A stretch of 42,994 nucleotides of DNA from Promethearchaeota archaeon (lineage in GTDB: Archaea > Asgardarchaeota > Lokiarchaeia > Sigynarchaeales > SOKP01): contig JAUXAJ010000006.1 in NCBI GenBank assembly GCA_030620005.1, positions 1 through 42,994 on the forward strand, given 5' to 3'. A program made the position numbers and the translations under genes. The notes under the pieces are model-generated. The model saw only the letters and a program-made list of their open reading frames with translations. It did not search any database and was not told where the DNA came from. Positions 16,692 through 25,641 of the stretch are shown in pieces; position 1 is the first letter of the stretch, and each line of letters opens with the position of its first letter.

Positions 16692-17360
16692 ATGTTAAAA
16701 AAAAAAGAGTTATATAAAATGGAAAGATTAGATGTTTTTTACGAAAAATTCCCAGGAAGTTATCTAGCATACGTCTTATTTGTATTCTCGGTAGGTTTTC
16801 TTTCTATTGCGGCTTTATTGTATAGTAACGCTGAATCCACTTTCAGTTTGCTAACTACATACATAAGTGATTTAGGAGCAGCATCAAGGGATTCATCTCT
16901 AGTTTTTGCTGTAGGCATGATTATTTCTTCTCCACTCCGCGTAGTGTTTGGGCTCTATTTACTTAAATGTTTAGAAATAAGAGGGGCAAACAAGAAAACC
17001 TTAAGAAACACCGCCATCGCAATGGTTATTGGTGCAATCGGGTCTATCGCATTAGCTGCGTTTCCTCACGATGTATTCCGACTCGGTCACATGCTCGGTT
17101 CTTTAATTTACTTCGTTAGCGTCGTTATTATTCAGACAAACATCTCAAAATTAGAATTGAGAATGAAGAGCATGCCGAAATACTTACCAGTTTTAGGAAT
17201 ATTCGTAGTTGTAAGTTATGTGCTGTTTTTAACCTTTGAAATTTCGGAAATAATTTTTGAAGGCTTCAGGCATGTAGCAATATTTCTTGAATGGTTAGCA
17301 TACTTTACAATAATGGCGTGGCTTGTAATGCATGGATATTACTTCCAAAAAACAGGATAA
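16692..17360 (+). CDS. DUF998 family membrane protein
   Basis: 222 residues with six hydrophobic segments; ATG 16719 (MERLDVFYEK) is an alternative start. The family signature appears as TYISDLGA in the first loop and FPHDVFRLGHMLGSLIYF in the middle, where the aspartate/histidine-bearing loop of DUF998 proteins lies. Function of the family is unknown; a role in membrane lipid or small-molecule handling is often supposed without proof. It is the obvious target of the divergent TetR regulator, so it probably responds to a chemical signal. Confidence 0.8.
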   Translation: MLKKKELYKMERLDVFYEKFPGSYLAYVLFVFSVGFLSIAALLYSNAESTFSLLTTYISDLGAASRDSSLVFAVGMIISSPLRVVFGLYLLKCLEIRGANKKTLRNTAIAMVIGAIGSIALAAFPHDVFRLGHMLGSLIYFVSVVIIQTNISKLELRMKSMPKYLPVLGIFVVVSYVLFLTFEISEIIFEGFRHVAIFLEWLAYFTIMAWLVMHGYYFQKTG

Positions 17361-17986
17361 ATTTTATTTTTTTTTTATTATTATTTTAAATTATTTTTTC
17401 TCTTTCTTTTTACTCTTAACATAGTTTTGTTGGGAATCAAATGATCGGGTCATCCAAGCAAGGCAAATCGAAATCCCCCCTCAAGTAATTTCTCTTTTAA
17501 TTATTTGAATTGTATAAATTAGCAAAATAGTTTAATTTAACTTGTATTTTTAAAAAATTATAATAAAAGAAAAGCAAGGAAGTGTTGCCATAAACGCTAA
17601 AAATTTTAAGTAAAAGTAAAATTAAACTCTTGTAGGAGTTTAATAGAGGGCGAAATCCAATGTTTTACATTTATGGTTTCCTTCCGATTAATTGAAATGG
17701 ATTTTTATACTTTATAAAGGTTCATTTTTTCACGTATTTTCGTTCTATTGCTACAAACAATCATTATTGATTCAAAAAAATTGGAGGTAGATATTTCATC
17801 ATCACAATTTTTATCTTCAATTTTTTATTATTCACCATTCTTCAGATGCCATACCCTCATATGTTGCAGATCTAACAAACCTATTTTTATTCTATTATTT
17901 CATTATTAACCTTTATTTTTTTTGTGACACAAGAAATTAAAAATATGAAGAAAATGTATATTATAAAAAAGAATTGAATTATAGAA
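17361..17986. other. Long intergenic region with one perfect hairpin
   Basis: No coding frame is convincing in 626 bases. The clear structure is a 9-base perfect inverted repeat, ATTAAACTC (17621-17629) and GAGTTTAAT (17636-17644), with a 6-base loop. A possible TATA box for the next gene (ATTATAAAAAAG, about 17958-17969) lies shortly before 17987. T-rich stretches directly after 17360 may end transcription of the DUF998 gene. No tRNA or known RNA family was recognised. Confidence 0.35.
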
Positions 17987-18316
17987 ATGTTTAATTCATC
18001 GGTAGTTCGCTCATTTGAAATAGGGGAATTAACATTACTTATTACATTAAGTATCGGTGTTATTGTATTTATAAGTGTTGCGTTAAAAAAAAATAAGGAA
18101 TTACTCAAGTGGATTCCAAGTATTATTGCTCTTTGGGTTGCCTTTTTATCAACAAATTTAGAAACTATGGAAGCTATAGGTAATTCTGATGCATGGAATT
18201 ATATAGAACATTTTTCTGCCATGCTAGCAGCACTTTTCATGTTAATTGCGTCATCCGTATACTTCTATCAAATATATTTAAAAAATAAAAAAGCGGAAAA
18301 GGTGGGTAAGAAATAA
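17987..18316 (+). CDS. Small three-TM membrane protein, possible partner of the histidine kinase
   Basis: 109 residues, mostly membrane: segments near 13-33, 42-60 and 75-95, ending in a basic tail. The last segment, with EHFSAMLAALFMLIASSVYF after an acidic W-containing loop, resembles the third membrane segment of the kinase encoded next (DDFGEMYAMFLISIVLLIGF). The gene ends 26 bases before the kinase start, so the two are probably co-transcribed. It looks like a free-standing sensor module, but this is inference from layout and similarity by eye. Confidence 0.55.
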   Translation: MFNSSVVRSFEIGELTLLITLSIGVIVFISVALKKNKELLKWIPSIIALWVAFLSTNLETMEAIGNSDAWNYIEHFSAMLAALFMLIASSVYFYQIYLKNKKAEKVGKK

Positions 18317-18342
18317 TCTTATTCCAAATAGAACCTGAAGAT

Positions 18343-19422
18343 GTGCTTGTAGCACCATTAGATTTACTTGGAACAATTTTCTTTTTTGGTTCGCTTATGA
18401 TATTACTTTTTATTTACCTTTCCAATTATGAAGAAAAAAACATTACAAACTTGTTTCTAATTTTTATGGTGAGTGGAGGATTTCTATACAGTTTAGCCAA
18501 TGCTTTAGATAAATACCAGATATGGACAGAATCAGATGATTTCGGAGAAATGTATGCCATGTTCTTAATATCAATTGTTTTATTAATTGGGTTCGTTTCT
18601 CTTCTTGAGAAAAGGTTTCAAGATTCAAAAAATGAATTAAAAAAAAATCGCGAACATCTTGAAGAACTAGTTAGGGAACGCACAGCGAAATTAGAAAAAA
18701 ATGAGAGAAGATATCGAGAAGCATATAATCTCGTAAATTTTTACAAGGATTTATTTGCCCATGATATGAACAACATCCTCCACAGCATCATCTCGTCAGT
18801 AGATTTTTATTTATTATTTAAAGATGATCCCGAAAAGTTAAAAGTGTTAGGGGATATCGAAGAAGTCGCTAAGAACCATGCAGTAAGAGGCTCGATATTA
18901 ATTTCAAATGTAATGAAGTTGTCTCAATTAGATGAAACTGAATATAAATTAAGCACTATTGAGATTTTTGATGTATTAAATAAGGCAGTGGAGAATACGG
19001 TTAATGGCTTTCAAGAAAGGAACGTGAACATTGAAATTGTCAGTTTATCTAAGGATTTGAAAGTGTTAGGGAATGAGCTCTTAATCGATATTTTTGATAA
19101 TATTTTAAACAACGCTGTTAAATACACCGATATCGAAAATGAAGTCAAAATTGATATCAGGATTTCGAAAACACAAGAAGAAAAAGTTAAATATTTAAAG
19201 TTTGAGTTCATAGATCGTGGAATTGGCGTGTCCGACGAAAAAAAGAATGTATTGTTTAAAAAAGAGTATGCAAGGGACATAAGCAAGAAAGGAATGGGAA
19301 TAGGCATGTCTCTTGTTAAGAAAATCGTGAGTAAATATGATGGCAAGATCTGGGTTGAAGATCGGATTAAAGGAGATTATACTCAAGGAAGTAATTTCAT
19401 CATTTTATTAAAAGAAGGTTAA
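18343..19422 (+). CDS. Membrane-bound sensor histidine kinase
   Basis: 359 residues from GTG 18343; no ATG is available upstream in frame. Three membrane segments (about 8-27, 35-54, 70-89) are followed by a coiled coil (90-125) and the dimerisation helix with the phospho-acceptor H140 in DLFAHDMNNILHSII. The ATP-binding domain follows with an N-box (DIFDNILNNAVKYTD), G1 (FIDRGIGV) and G2 (KGMGIGMSLVKKIVSKYDGK) and a closing strand. The protein should autophosphorylate and pass phosphate to a receiver protein. No response regulator gene lies in the window. There is no PAS domain, so sensing must involve the membrane part or the small upstream protein. Confidence 0.9.
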   Translation: MLVAPLDLLGTIFFFGSLMILLFIYLSNYEEKNITNLFLIFMVSGGFLYSLANALDKYQIWTESDDFGEMYAMFLISIVLLIGFVSLLEKRFQDSKNELKKNREHLEELVRERTAKLEKNERRYREAYNLVNFYKDLFAHDMNNILHSIISSVDFYLLFKDDPEKLKVLGDIEEVAKNHAVRGSILISNVMKLSQLDETEYKLSTIEIFDVLNKAVENTVNGFQERNVNIEIVSLSKDLKVLGNELLIDIFDNILNNAVKYTDIENEVKIDIRISKTQEEKVKYLKFEFIDRGIGVSDEKKNVLFKKEYARDISKKGMGIGMSLVKKIVSKYDGKIWVEDRIKGDYTQGSNFIILLKEG

Positions 19423-19574
19423 ATTTTTTTTAGAGAATGGTTCCAAAATACACGATTTTCAAGCTAATTTATTTTTCTAATTGATCAATTATCATCTTCT
19501 ACATTTCTAAAATCGTGAGAATTCATATTTACGAGAGTTAAAATTTCTATTTAATTAAAGGATTTTTAAAAAAA

Positions 19575-19769
19575 ATGCCAAATGTATCAATTGAAGGACC
19601 CATACTTAAAGATTTAGATATTTAAAGGACATTAATTAAAGAAATTACTGATGCCGTTGAGAAGGCTTACAAATTGCCCAAGGAACACATAATAATTTTA
19701 ATTAAAGGTTTTCTTCCCGAAGACGTGGGAGTTGCCGGAGTTCTCCTCGCTGATATGAAAAGAGGATGA
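19575..19769 (+). pseudogene. 4-oxalocrotonate-tautomerase-like protein interrupted by TAA
   Basis: ATG at 19575 is followed by proline, the catalytic Pro1 of the tautomerase superfamily (MPNVSIEGPILKDLDI). An in-frame TAA at 19623-19625 comes next, and then the rest of a normal small tautomerase in the same frame (RTLIKEITDAVEKAYKLPKE, then a strand and a stop at 19767-19769). The total, 64 residues, is the usual length. A single AAA-to-TAA change in ...DI(K)RTL... explains the break. In such enzymes Pro1 is the general base, so the truncated 16-residue product cannot work. Confidence 0.7.
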
Positions 19770-20006
19770 ATGCATTCCTTTTAAAATAACCTTTTCTCTA
19801 AGACTTTCTTTTTTTTTCTTGTTTTTTTCTATTTAAATCTTAAATTTTCGTGAAAGTATTTTGCCAAATAACGACATTAGGTTAACTCATATCGATGTCA
19901 CAACAACCACATGCCGATTTTCTTCAATTCGAAGTCATTGGTGATATGGTATGACTGAAGCATTAAAAGATGAAAAAATAATATCTAATAAATTACTTGT
20001 ATGTTT

Positions 20007-21965
20007 TTAATTGTTTAAAGCTTTCAAGTCTCGTAACAACCACACGGTCATTCTACCCTTTCCACGATGGGCCCAAGCATAATATGGAATCGCCAGAAAG
20101 TCTTGTTCGATTTTTTGAAGGTTCTCTTCACCTGCAACACGCTTAAGATAATGAATATGTCCCTTAATAACAACAATACCATTGAGCATGTCTTTACGAT
20201 GTTCAATCATGAGTTTAGCATCATCGTCAATGAATAGTCTAAATAGATTTTCAACCTCATTATCTGGCCATTCAACGCAATAAACGATAGGCCCACGTTC
20301 AAGGGCTACTTTTCCTTCATCTTCTCTAACTTTTTCGTGCGCCACCACGCGTTTAATAGGCATTGGCAAGTTTAATTCGAATACATCGCCATCATTCCAA
20401 GTGCGTTCAATAAAAACATAGCCATTTTTTATATCAAGATCAATAGGTTCGCTATTTACTTTAAGGCTTACTTTCGCGTCATTTTTGTTCAAATAACGAT
20501 ACAAATCGCTTGGCACTGGTTTGTCTTGAGTCCATCCCGGAATTCGAACAGCAGTGATAAAATCTACACTTCCTTGAAGCTTAACAGTGACTTTAACATC
20601 ACCGTTCCAAGGATAGTCCGTTTCTTGAATAATTGAGACATCCTTTCCATTAATGTTAACTGTGGCAGTACTCCCGACGAATAGATTAATATACAACATT
20701 TTTTCTCGCGAAGCATATATATAATCCGGAATAGAAGCCATGAAACGCGTGATGTTTGAAGGACAGCAAGCGCAATCGAACCATGGACTCCTTTCGTGTC
20801 GTCCTCTCGAAGCAAGCGGGTTTGGATAGAAAAATGACTTCCCATCCAAAGAAACTCCTGAGATTAGACCGTTATACAATGTTCTTTCTAAAACATCAAT
20901 GTATTTGGCATCTCCGTGCAATAAGAAAAGACGATGATTCCAAAACACGTTACCAATGGCAGCACAAGTCTCGTTATAAGTTCTTATGTTTGGCAATTTG
21001 TAATCTCTACCAAATGCTTCACCACGACGCTGAGAACCTATACCGCCCGTTATGGAAAGCTTTTTATATACTACATTTTCCCAAATACGCTTCAATGCTT
21101 TAATATATTCTTTATTATCAGTAAGTGCTGCGACATCAGCCATACCGGAATACATGTATGTTGCCCGAACAGCGTGTCCAACCGCTTCGTCTTGCTCAAC
21201 GACCTTTTCATGAGATTGGTTATATTCAAGGCGCTCAAGGCCCACATTAGGAAAAATTTCCATGGCTAGTTTCATATATTCTTCAACCCAATCTTTGGAA
21301 CCACGAATGTCAAGGAAAAACTTGGCCAGTTTTAAGTATCTTTCGTCATTAGTTACTAGACACAAGCTTGCTAATGCCATTTCAATAACTTGATGTCCAG
21401 GCACGCTTTCAATTTTGCCGGGACCGAACTCTTTATCAATTAAATCGGCAAGTTTGATGGCAACATCAAGTAATTTGCGTTTACCAGTTGCCTGATAATA
21501 TGCTATAGCACCTTCTATAAGATGTCCGGCATTATATAACTCGTGGCTCATAACAGAAACCAATTCCCATCTTTTTTTTCCCGCAAAAATGTGTGGTTTT
21601 TCAGGATTTATCGTCCGCGTCGTGTATAAATAACCGTCTTCTTCCTGAGCTGCGGCGATTTTATCGATGATATTGTCTATATATTTTTCTAGCTTAGGAT
21701 CGGGTTTCACATTAAGCGAATACGCTGCACCTTCAATGATTTTAAAGACATCCGAATCATCAAATGGAAAGCAAGGCTCTCTATCAATGTCAATCAATCC
21801 AGCCGCTTTCGAGAAATTGTCAATGCGTCCTGTCTTTTCGCACATCTCAAGCGCGTATGGTATTGTCACTTTACGGTTTGTCTCAATTCTGGACGACCAA
21901 AATTGATCAATAATTTGAACTTTAGTAAATGGGACTGGTTTAACGGGATAATCGTATTTACTCAT
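20007..21965 (-). CDS. GH127-family beta-L-arabinofuranosidase (DUF1680)
   Basis: 652 residues, no signal peptide, so intracellular. Glycoside hydrolase family 127 removes beta-L-arabinofuranose from plant-type glycans using a zinc-bound cysteine nucleophile. All ligands of the characterised enzyme HypBA1 (E322, E338, C340, C417, C418) have counterparts with the same spacing: E316 (GEAFG), E332 and C334 (YNETC), C400 and C401 (ACC). The substrate could also be a related arabinose-like sugar, since GH127 and its sister families are broad. No other sugar gene flanks it, and it is isolated between a degraded stretch and the MBL genes, so arrival by transfer is plausible. Confidence 0.93.
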   Translation of the reverse strand: MSKYDYPVKPVPFTKVQIIDQFWSSRIETNRKVTIPYALEMCEKTGRIDNFSKAAGLIDIDREPCFPFDDSDVFKIIEGAAYSLNVKPDPKLEKYIDNIIDKIAAAQEEDGYLYTTRTINPEKPHIFAGKKRWELVSVMSHELYNAGHLIEGAIAYYQATGKRKLLDVAIKLADLIDKEFGPGKIESVPGHQVIEMALASLCLVTNDERYLKLAKFFLDIRGSKDWVEEYMKLAMEIFPNVGLERLEYNQSHEKVVEQDEAVGHAVRATYMYSGMADVAALTDNKEYIKALKRIWENVVYKKLSITGGIGSQRRGEAFGRDYKLPNIRTYNETCAAIGNVFWNHRLFLLHGDAKYIDVLERTLYNGLISGVSLDGKSFFYPNPLASRGRHERSPWFDCACCPSNITRFMASIPDYIYASREKMLYINLFVGSTATVNINGKDVSIIQETDYPWNGDVKVTVKLQGSVDFITAVRIPGWTQDKPVPSDLYRYLNKNDAKVSLKVNSEPIDLDIKNGYVFIERTWNDGDVFELNLPMPIKRVVAHEKVREDEGKVALERGPIVYCVEWPDNEVENLFRLFIDDDAKLMIEHRKDMLNGIVVIKGHIHYLKRVAGEENLQKIEQDFLAIPYYAWAHRGKGRMTVWLLRDLKALNN

Positions 21966-22071
21966 GATGTTTTACTAATTAGATTAAGTTTTTTACAATA
22001 TTATAAATTACTAATTAAAATAATGAATAATGCCAAAAAAATAAATATTTAGTTGATACCTTGCAAATACC

Positions 22072-23154
22072 TTAAACAATTGCCCAGCTGTTCTCGTTTT
22101 CAGAAGATATTCTTTTTACTTTTTTTAATCTTTCTAATTCCGTTAAAATATTTAAATTTGAAGTCATTTCTGATGCCTCAGCTATTACAATTGTGTCTTG
22201 AAAAGCATCCTTAATTTGGAACTTTTCAAATCTTTTAATATAAGTCTTAAAAGTCTCAGCTGTTAATTGGTCTAGTGTCATCTTATCAAATCGTTCTAAT
22301 AAATCTAACACTTGTTTTTCCTTGATAGCGATCTTTTCGTAAAAGTTATTCAATTTCTCGTTTAATTTTTCATTTATAGGATTCCTCCCGTGTCCAGACA
22401 AAATAATATTAACAGAATTATCTTCTACCATTTTAATAATCGTGTTAATTGATGTTTTAAGGTCGTAAATATTTGTATTAGCTCCTGAGAAATTAGGTCC
22501 AATACTGCTCAAATATATATCCGAAGAAAAAAGTATTTTGTCTTGGCTTCTGAAAAAAATACACATCCCTGGAGTGTGCCCGGGAGCGTGAATAACTTTT
22601 AAATCACCGGGTAACATTTCTCCATGATTAAATGAGTGATCTATTTTTCTATCCTTTACATTCCATATGTCAAAAACCATCTTAAAACTTTCGCTGATTT
22701 GGGGATTGGTTTTAATTCCAGTGTAAAAATTTATAGTGTTGAGGAAATCCACATATTTTTGGTCTCTTTCAATTAAAGAAAAATTAAAAAGCGTTTTATA
22801 GTATTCACTAGCATTTTCTACATTTTTTTTATCTAAATGATGAATAAACGATTCTATCGCATTGTTCTTGCTTAGAAGATAATCCATCAATGCAACGTGG
22901 TCACTATGTCCGTGTGTAATATAAATATATTTTAGGTTCGAAAAATTAATATTATTTTGCTTTAGTGTGGCATTAAATTTTCGTTTGGAACAGCCGGGGT
23001 CAATGATCGCATAATTTTCGTCGCTAACTCTAATTAAATAACAATTACAAGAGTTAAAATTCATGGATGACATTGAATCTTGATGTATCAAGATGATATC
23101 GTCGTTAATTTGTGTGCATGCTTGCTGTCTTGTACCCGAACCTATAAAAGCCAT
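22072..23154 (-). CDS. Metallo-beta-lactamase-fold hydrolase
   Basis: 360 residues. The metal motif is complete: THGHSDH at 80-86 (H81, H83, D85, H86), a later APGHTPGM histidine, the aspartate in DIYLSS and the SGHGRNP histidine. The C-terminal 100 residues are helical and charged, with KTYIKRFEKFQIKDAF, and may form a small winged-helix-like cap as in LACTB2-type MBL proteins. The substrate is unknown; thioesters are common for this family and the acyl-CoA genes are next door. A truncated copy of the first 76 residues lies 24 bases upstream on the same strand. Confidence 0.88.
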   Translation of the reverse strand: MAFIGSGTRQQACTQINDDIILIHQDSMSSMNFNSCNCYLIRVSDENYAIIDPGCSKRKFNATLKQNNINFSNLKYIYITHGHSDHVALMDYLLSKNNAIESFIHHLDKKNVENASEYYKTLFNFSLIERDQKYVDFLNTINFYTGIKTNPQISESFKMVFDIWNVKDRKIDHSFNHGEMLPGDLKVIHAPGHTPGMCIFFRSQDKILFSSDIYLSSIGPNFSGANTNIYDLKTSINTIIKMVEDNSVNIILSGHGRNPINEKLNEKLNNFYEKIAIKEKQVLDLLERFDKMTLDQLTAETFKTYIKRFEKFQIKDAFQDTIVIAEASEMTSNLNILTELERLKKVKRISSENENSWAIV

Positions 23155-23178
23155 TTTTTTTCTATTTTTTCTTTTCTT

Positions 23179-23415
23179 TTAGAAAACATATTTTAGGTTA
23201 GAGAAATTAATATCCTTTTTTTTTAGAATACCTTTCATTTTTTTTCTCGAGCATCCAGGATCTATTACGGCATAATCTTTTTCGTTCACTTTAATTAAAT
23301 AACAATTACAAGTGTTAAAATTCATTGAAGTCATTGAATCTTGATGAATCAAAATGATATCATCGTTTATCTGTGTATATACTTGTTGCCTTTTTGTTTT
23401 AGCTTTAAAAGTCAT
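23179..23415 (-). pseudogene. Truncated tandem copy of the MBL-fold hydrolase N-terminus
   Basis: 78 residues that match residues 1-76 of the downstream gene almost position by position, sharing TQINDDIILIHQDSM, MNF.(S/T)CNCYLI, Y.(I)IDPGCS and INFSNLKY. The copy ends at LKYVF-stop, directly before the metal-binding THGHSDH of the full gene, so no catalytic residue is retained. It sits where the promoter of the full gene would be, which suggests a partial tandem duplication that now provides the leader region. The substitutions are largely conservative, so the copy may have been under selection for a while. Confidence 0.7.
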
Positions 23416-23520
23416 TTCACTTGCCTAATTGCTTTAGATCTATATCAATTTCTTTTTCTAATTGCATCAATTCATCATTTAAGAAATAAGTAATTTATTA
23501 TATATCCTAAATATACTCTT

Positions 23521-25146
23521 TTAAATTCTTTCTTTTTCCTTATTGACCAATGATTCAGCTAGTTTTTTGATTTCAATGCGATTAAGTTTTCCAGTTTTCG
23601 TCATTGGTAAGGAATTTACAAAATTTATGATGCGTGGTTTTTTATATGAAGCAATTTTAGCTTTACAAAACTCAGTAACTTCTTTTGAGGTCATTTTTTC
23701 ACCAAGTTCGAGTTTGATGAAAGCGGTTACGGTCTGACCCCAAATATTGTCGTGTTTACCCGTTATTGCCACATTCTCAATTTTTGGGTGTAATCTTAAT
23801 ACATCTTCTACCTCACCTGGGTATATCTTTTCTCCACCTGATATAATCAATTCACTCGTCCTCCCGATGTAATAAACATTTCCTTCTTCATCTATTTTAC
23901 AAAGATCACCCGAATGAAGCCAACCGTCTTTATTTAAGACCTGCTTTGTCATTGCATCATCTTTATAATACCCTTTCATTATGCTATCTCCTTTATAAAT
24001 CATTTCACCGACTTCACCCATGGGAATATCATCTCCCATCTCATTAACCACTCTCATTTTTATGCCAGCTACGGTCTGTCCAATATACCCTTTTTTGATT
24101 TTTGGGATATCATCATGAACCATAAATGCAACCGTAGAAATCCCTATTGTTTCAGTACTTCCATACCCATCCACAAGAATCTGGTCTGGAAACCTTTTTA
24201 AAATCTTGATTTTCATTTCCTTAGACATTTTTGCTCCACCAGAAGTAATCATAGTAAGTGAACTAAGGTCAAATTTGTCCATATCCGAATAATTTAACCA
24301 AAGTCGATACATTGTAGGCACCATAAAGATGGTGGTGACTTTTTCATCTTGAATGATTTGACATATCTCTTTTGGATTAAAACTTTTGCTAACTGGAAAT
24401 ATCATTAAGTTCCGCAATCCGAGATTTGTAAGGACTGGCATTAATCCACTCACATGATAAATTGGTGTTGGAATTAAAAATTTCATCCTCATACCGTGGG
24501 GTGGTATTAATGCTTTTGCGGGTATCTTCTTTTTCTTTATTAATTCCATTCCATGTTTAGGAGTCATATATGTTGCATTATATAAATTAAAATGAGTCAA
24601 CATCGCTCCTTTTGGTGATCCTGTAGTACCACCTGTATAAAGTAATAAACCTATCTCCTCATCGTCCACTTTAATGTCTGGATTGGTCAATTCTTTATCT
24701 TGAATAATTTTTTCATAATTAATCATTCCATTAAATTCTTCATCTTGTGGCGCATTTACGACAAATATATATTTAATATCTTCAAAATTAGCTTTTAATA
24801 ATTCACGAGTGATTTCAACAAAATCTTTATCTATAAATATTCCCTTAATGTCTGCATTTTCATATATAGATTTAAATTCCGTCGATCCATATCTAATATT
24901 GATGGGTACAGGAACGACTTCGATTTTTTGGAGTCCAAACATTATTTCTAAATATTCAGGTGAGTTATATAGTAAAATTCCATATTTTTCTCCTTTTTTT
25001 ACACCCAGATCCAAAAAAACTCTAGCTATTTGGTTTGCACGGTTGTTTAATTTATTATATGTGTAAACTTTATCTCCATGCTTTACTATCTCGATGTCGC
25101 CAAAATTCTTAACTAATTTTTCCAATACTTTATTTGCAAACCCCAT
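23521..25146 (-). CDS. Acyl-CoA synthetase (AMP-dependent synthetase/ligase family)
   Basis: 541 residues with the full ANL-superfamily motif set: the P-loop TGGTTGSPKGAMLTH, GYGSTETIGIS, GWLHSGDLCKIDEEGNVYYI, the hinge IGRTSELIISGGEKIYPGEV and the catalytic lysine near the end in TKTGKLNR. It should adenylate a carboxylic acid and transfer it to coenzyme A. The length and the YGSTE type fit medium- or long-chain fatty acid or cyclohexane/aryl acid ligases; the exact substrate is not readable. It is the most downstream member of the minus-strand acyl-CoA cluster. Confidence 0.93.
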   Translation of the reverse strand: MGFANKVLEKLVKNFGDIEIVKHGDKVYTYNKLNNRANQIARVFLDLGVKKGEKYGILLYNSPEYLEIMFGLQKIEVVPVPINIRYGSTEFKSIYENADIKGIFIDKDFVEITRELLKANFEDIKYIFVVNAPQDEEFNGMINYEKIIQDKELTNPDIKVDDEEIGLLLYTGGTTGSPKGAMLTHFNLYNATYMTPKHGMELIKKKKIPAKALIPPHGMRMKFLIPTPIYHVSGLMPVLTNLGLRNLMIFPVSKSFNPKEICQIIQDEKVTTIFMVPTMYRLWLNYSDMDKFDLSSLTMITSGGAKMSKEMKIKILKRFPDQILVDGYGSTETIGISTVAFMVHDDIPKIKKGYIGQTVAGIKMRVVNEMGDDIPMGEVGEMIYKGDSIMKGYYKDDAMTKQVLNKDGWLHSGDLCKIDEEGNVYYIGRTSELIISGGEKIYPGEVEDVLRLHPKIENVAITGKHDNIWGQTVTAFIKLELGEKMTSKEVTEFCKAKIASYKKPRIINFVNSLPMTKTGKLNRIEIKKLAESLVNKEKERI

Positions 25147-25196
25147 AAAGAACCTCTCTAATTATTGAATTTACTTCTGTTATTTTAATTACCTCG

Positions 25197-25619
25197 TTAA
25201 TCTAAAATTTTAAAAATATTAAAAGACAACTTTGAAACTCTGATTAAATAAATTGTAATTATTGCAAAAATTAGGTCCATCAAACCGAATAGCAATAAGC
25301 CTATTGCTATATCTGGTATTAATATCATATTAACGATTATGACGATCTGAATCGCAAATCGTAAAACCGTTATTAATATGACATTGAGTAAATATTTTTC
25401 AACATTTTGGGACGAAAATAGCAATATTAATCCTATTATTATCGCAAGCAAACCCCCCGTTTGATGGAAAATCGGATAATCCAATTGAGTTATATTCGCC
25501 CCTAGCATGTTTAATAAAGGAACGATATAAAGAATCATTAAAAATCCAAATAAAATCTCGTAAAAACCACCAATCATTGAAAAAATCTTTAAAAATTTTT
25601 TTGCTTTTTCCTCATCCAT
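25197..25619 (-). CDS. Small four-TM membrane protein
   Basis: 140 residues from ATG 25619 (MDEEKAKKFLKIFSMIGGFY); a longer version starting inside the preceding gene is less likely. Four hydrophobic helices are present, with short loops: FYEILFGFLMILYIV, GGLLAIIIGLILLFSS, LNVILITVLRFAIQIVIIVN and GLLLFGLMDLIFAIITIYLI. The pattern resembles small membrane proteins of the DoxX/DUF4345 kind, but no motif confirms that. It lies inside the acyl-CoA cluster, 22 bases after the crotonase-fold gene. Confidence 0.55.
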   Translation of the reverse strand: MDEEKAKKFLKIFSMIGGFYEILFGFLMILYIVPLLNMLGANITQLDYPIFHQTGGLLAIIIGLILLFSSQNVEKYLLNVILITVLRFAIQIVIIVNMILIPDIAIGLLLFGLMDLIFAIITIYLIRVSKLSFNIFKILD

Positions 25620-25641
25620 AATTTTCACCAAAAATTTGACT

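Noticed and set aside
17621..17644. 9-base hairpin as a Rho-independent terminator
   Set aside because: No U-run follows the stem and it lies 260 bases after the nearest upstream gene; kept only as an unexplained inverted repeat.
19895..19954. Short plus-strand frame starting MSQQPHADFLQFEVIGDMV
   Set aside because: Only 19 codons, no ribosome site and no continuation in another frame; too little to call a gene fragment.
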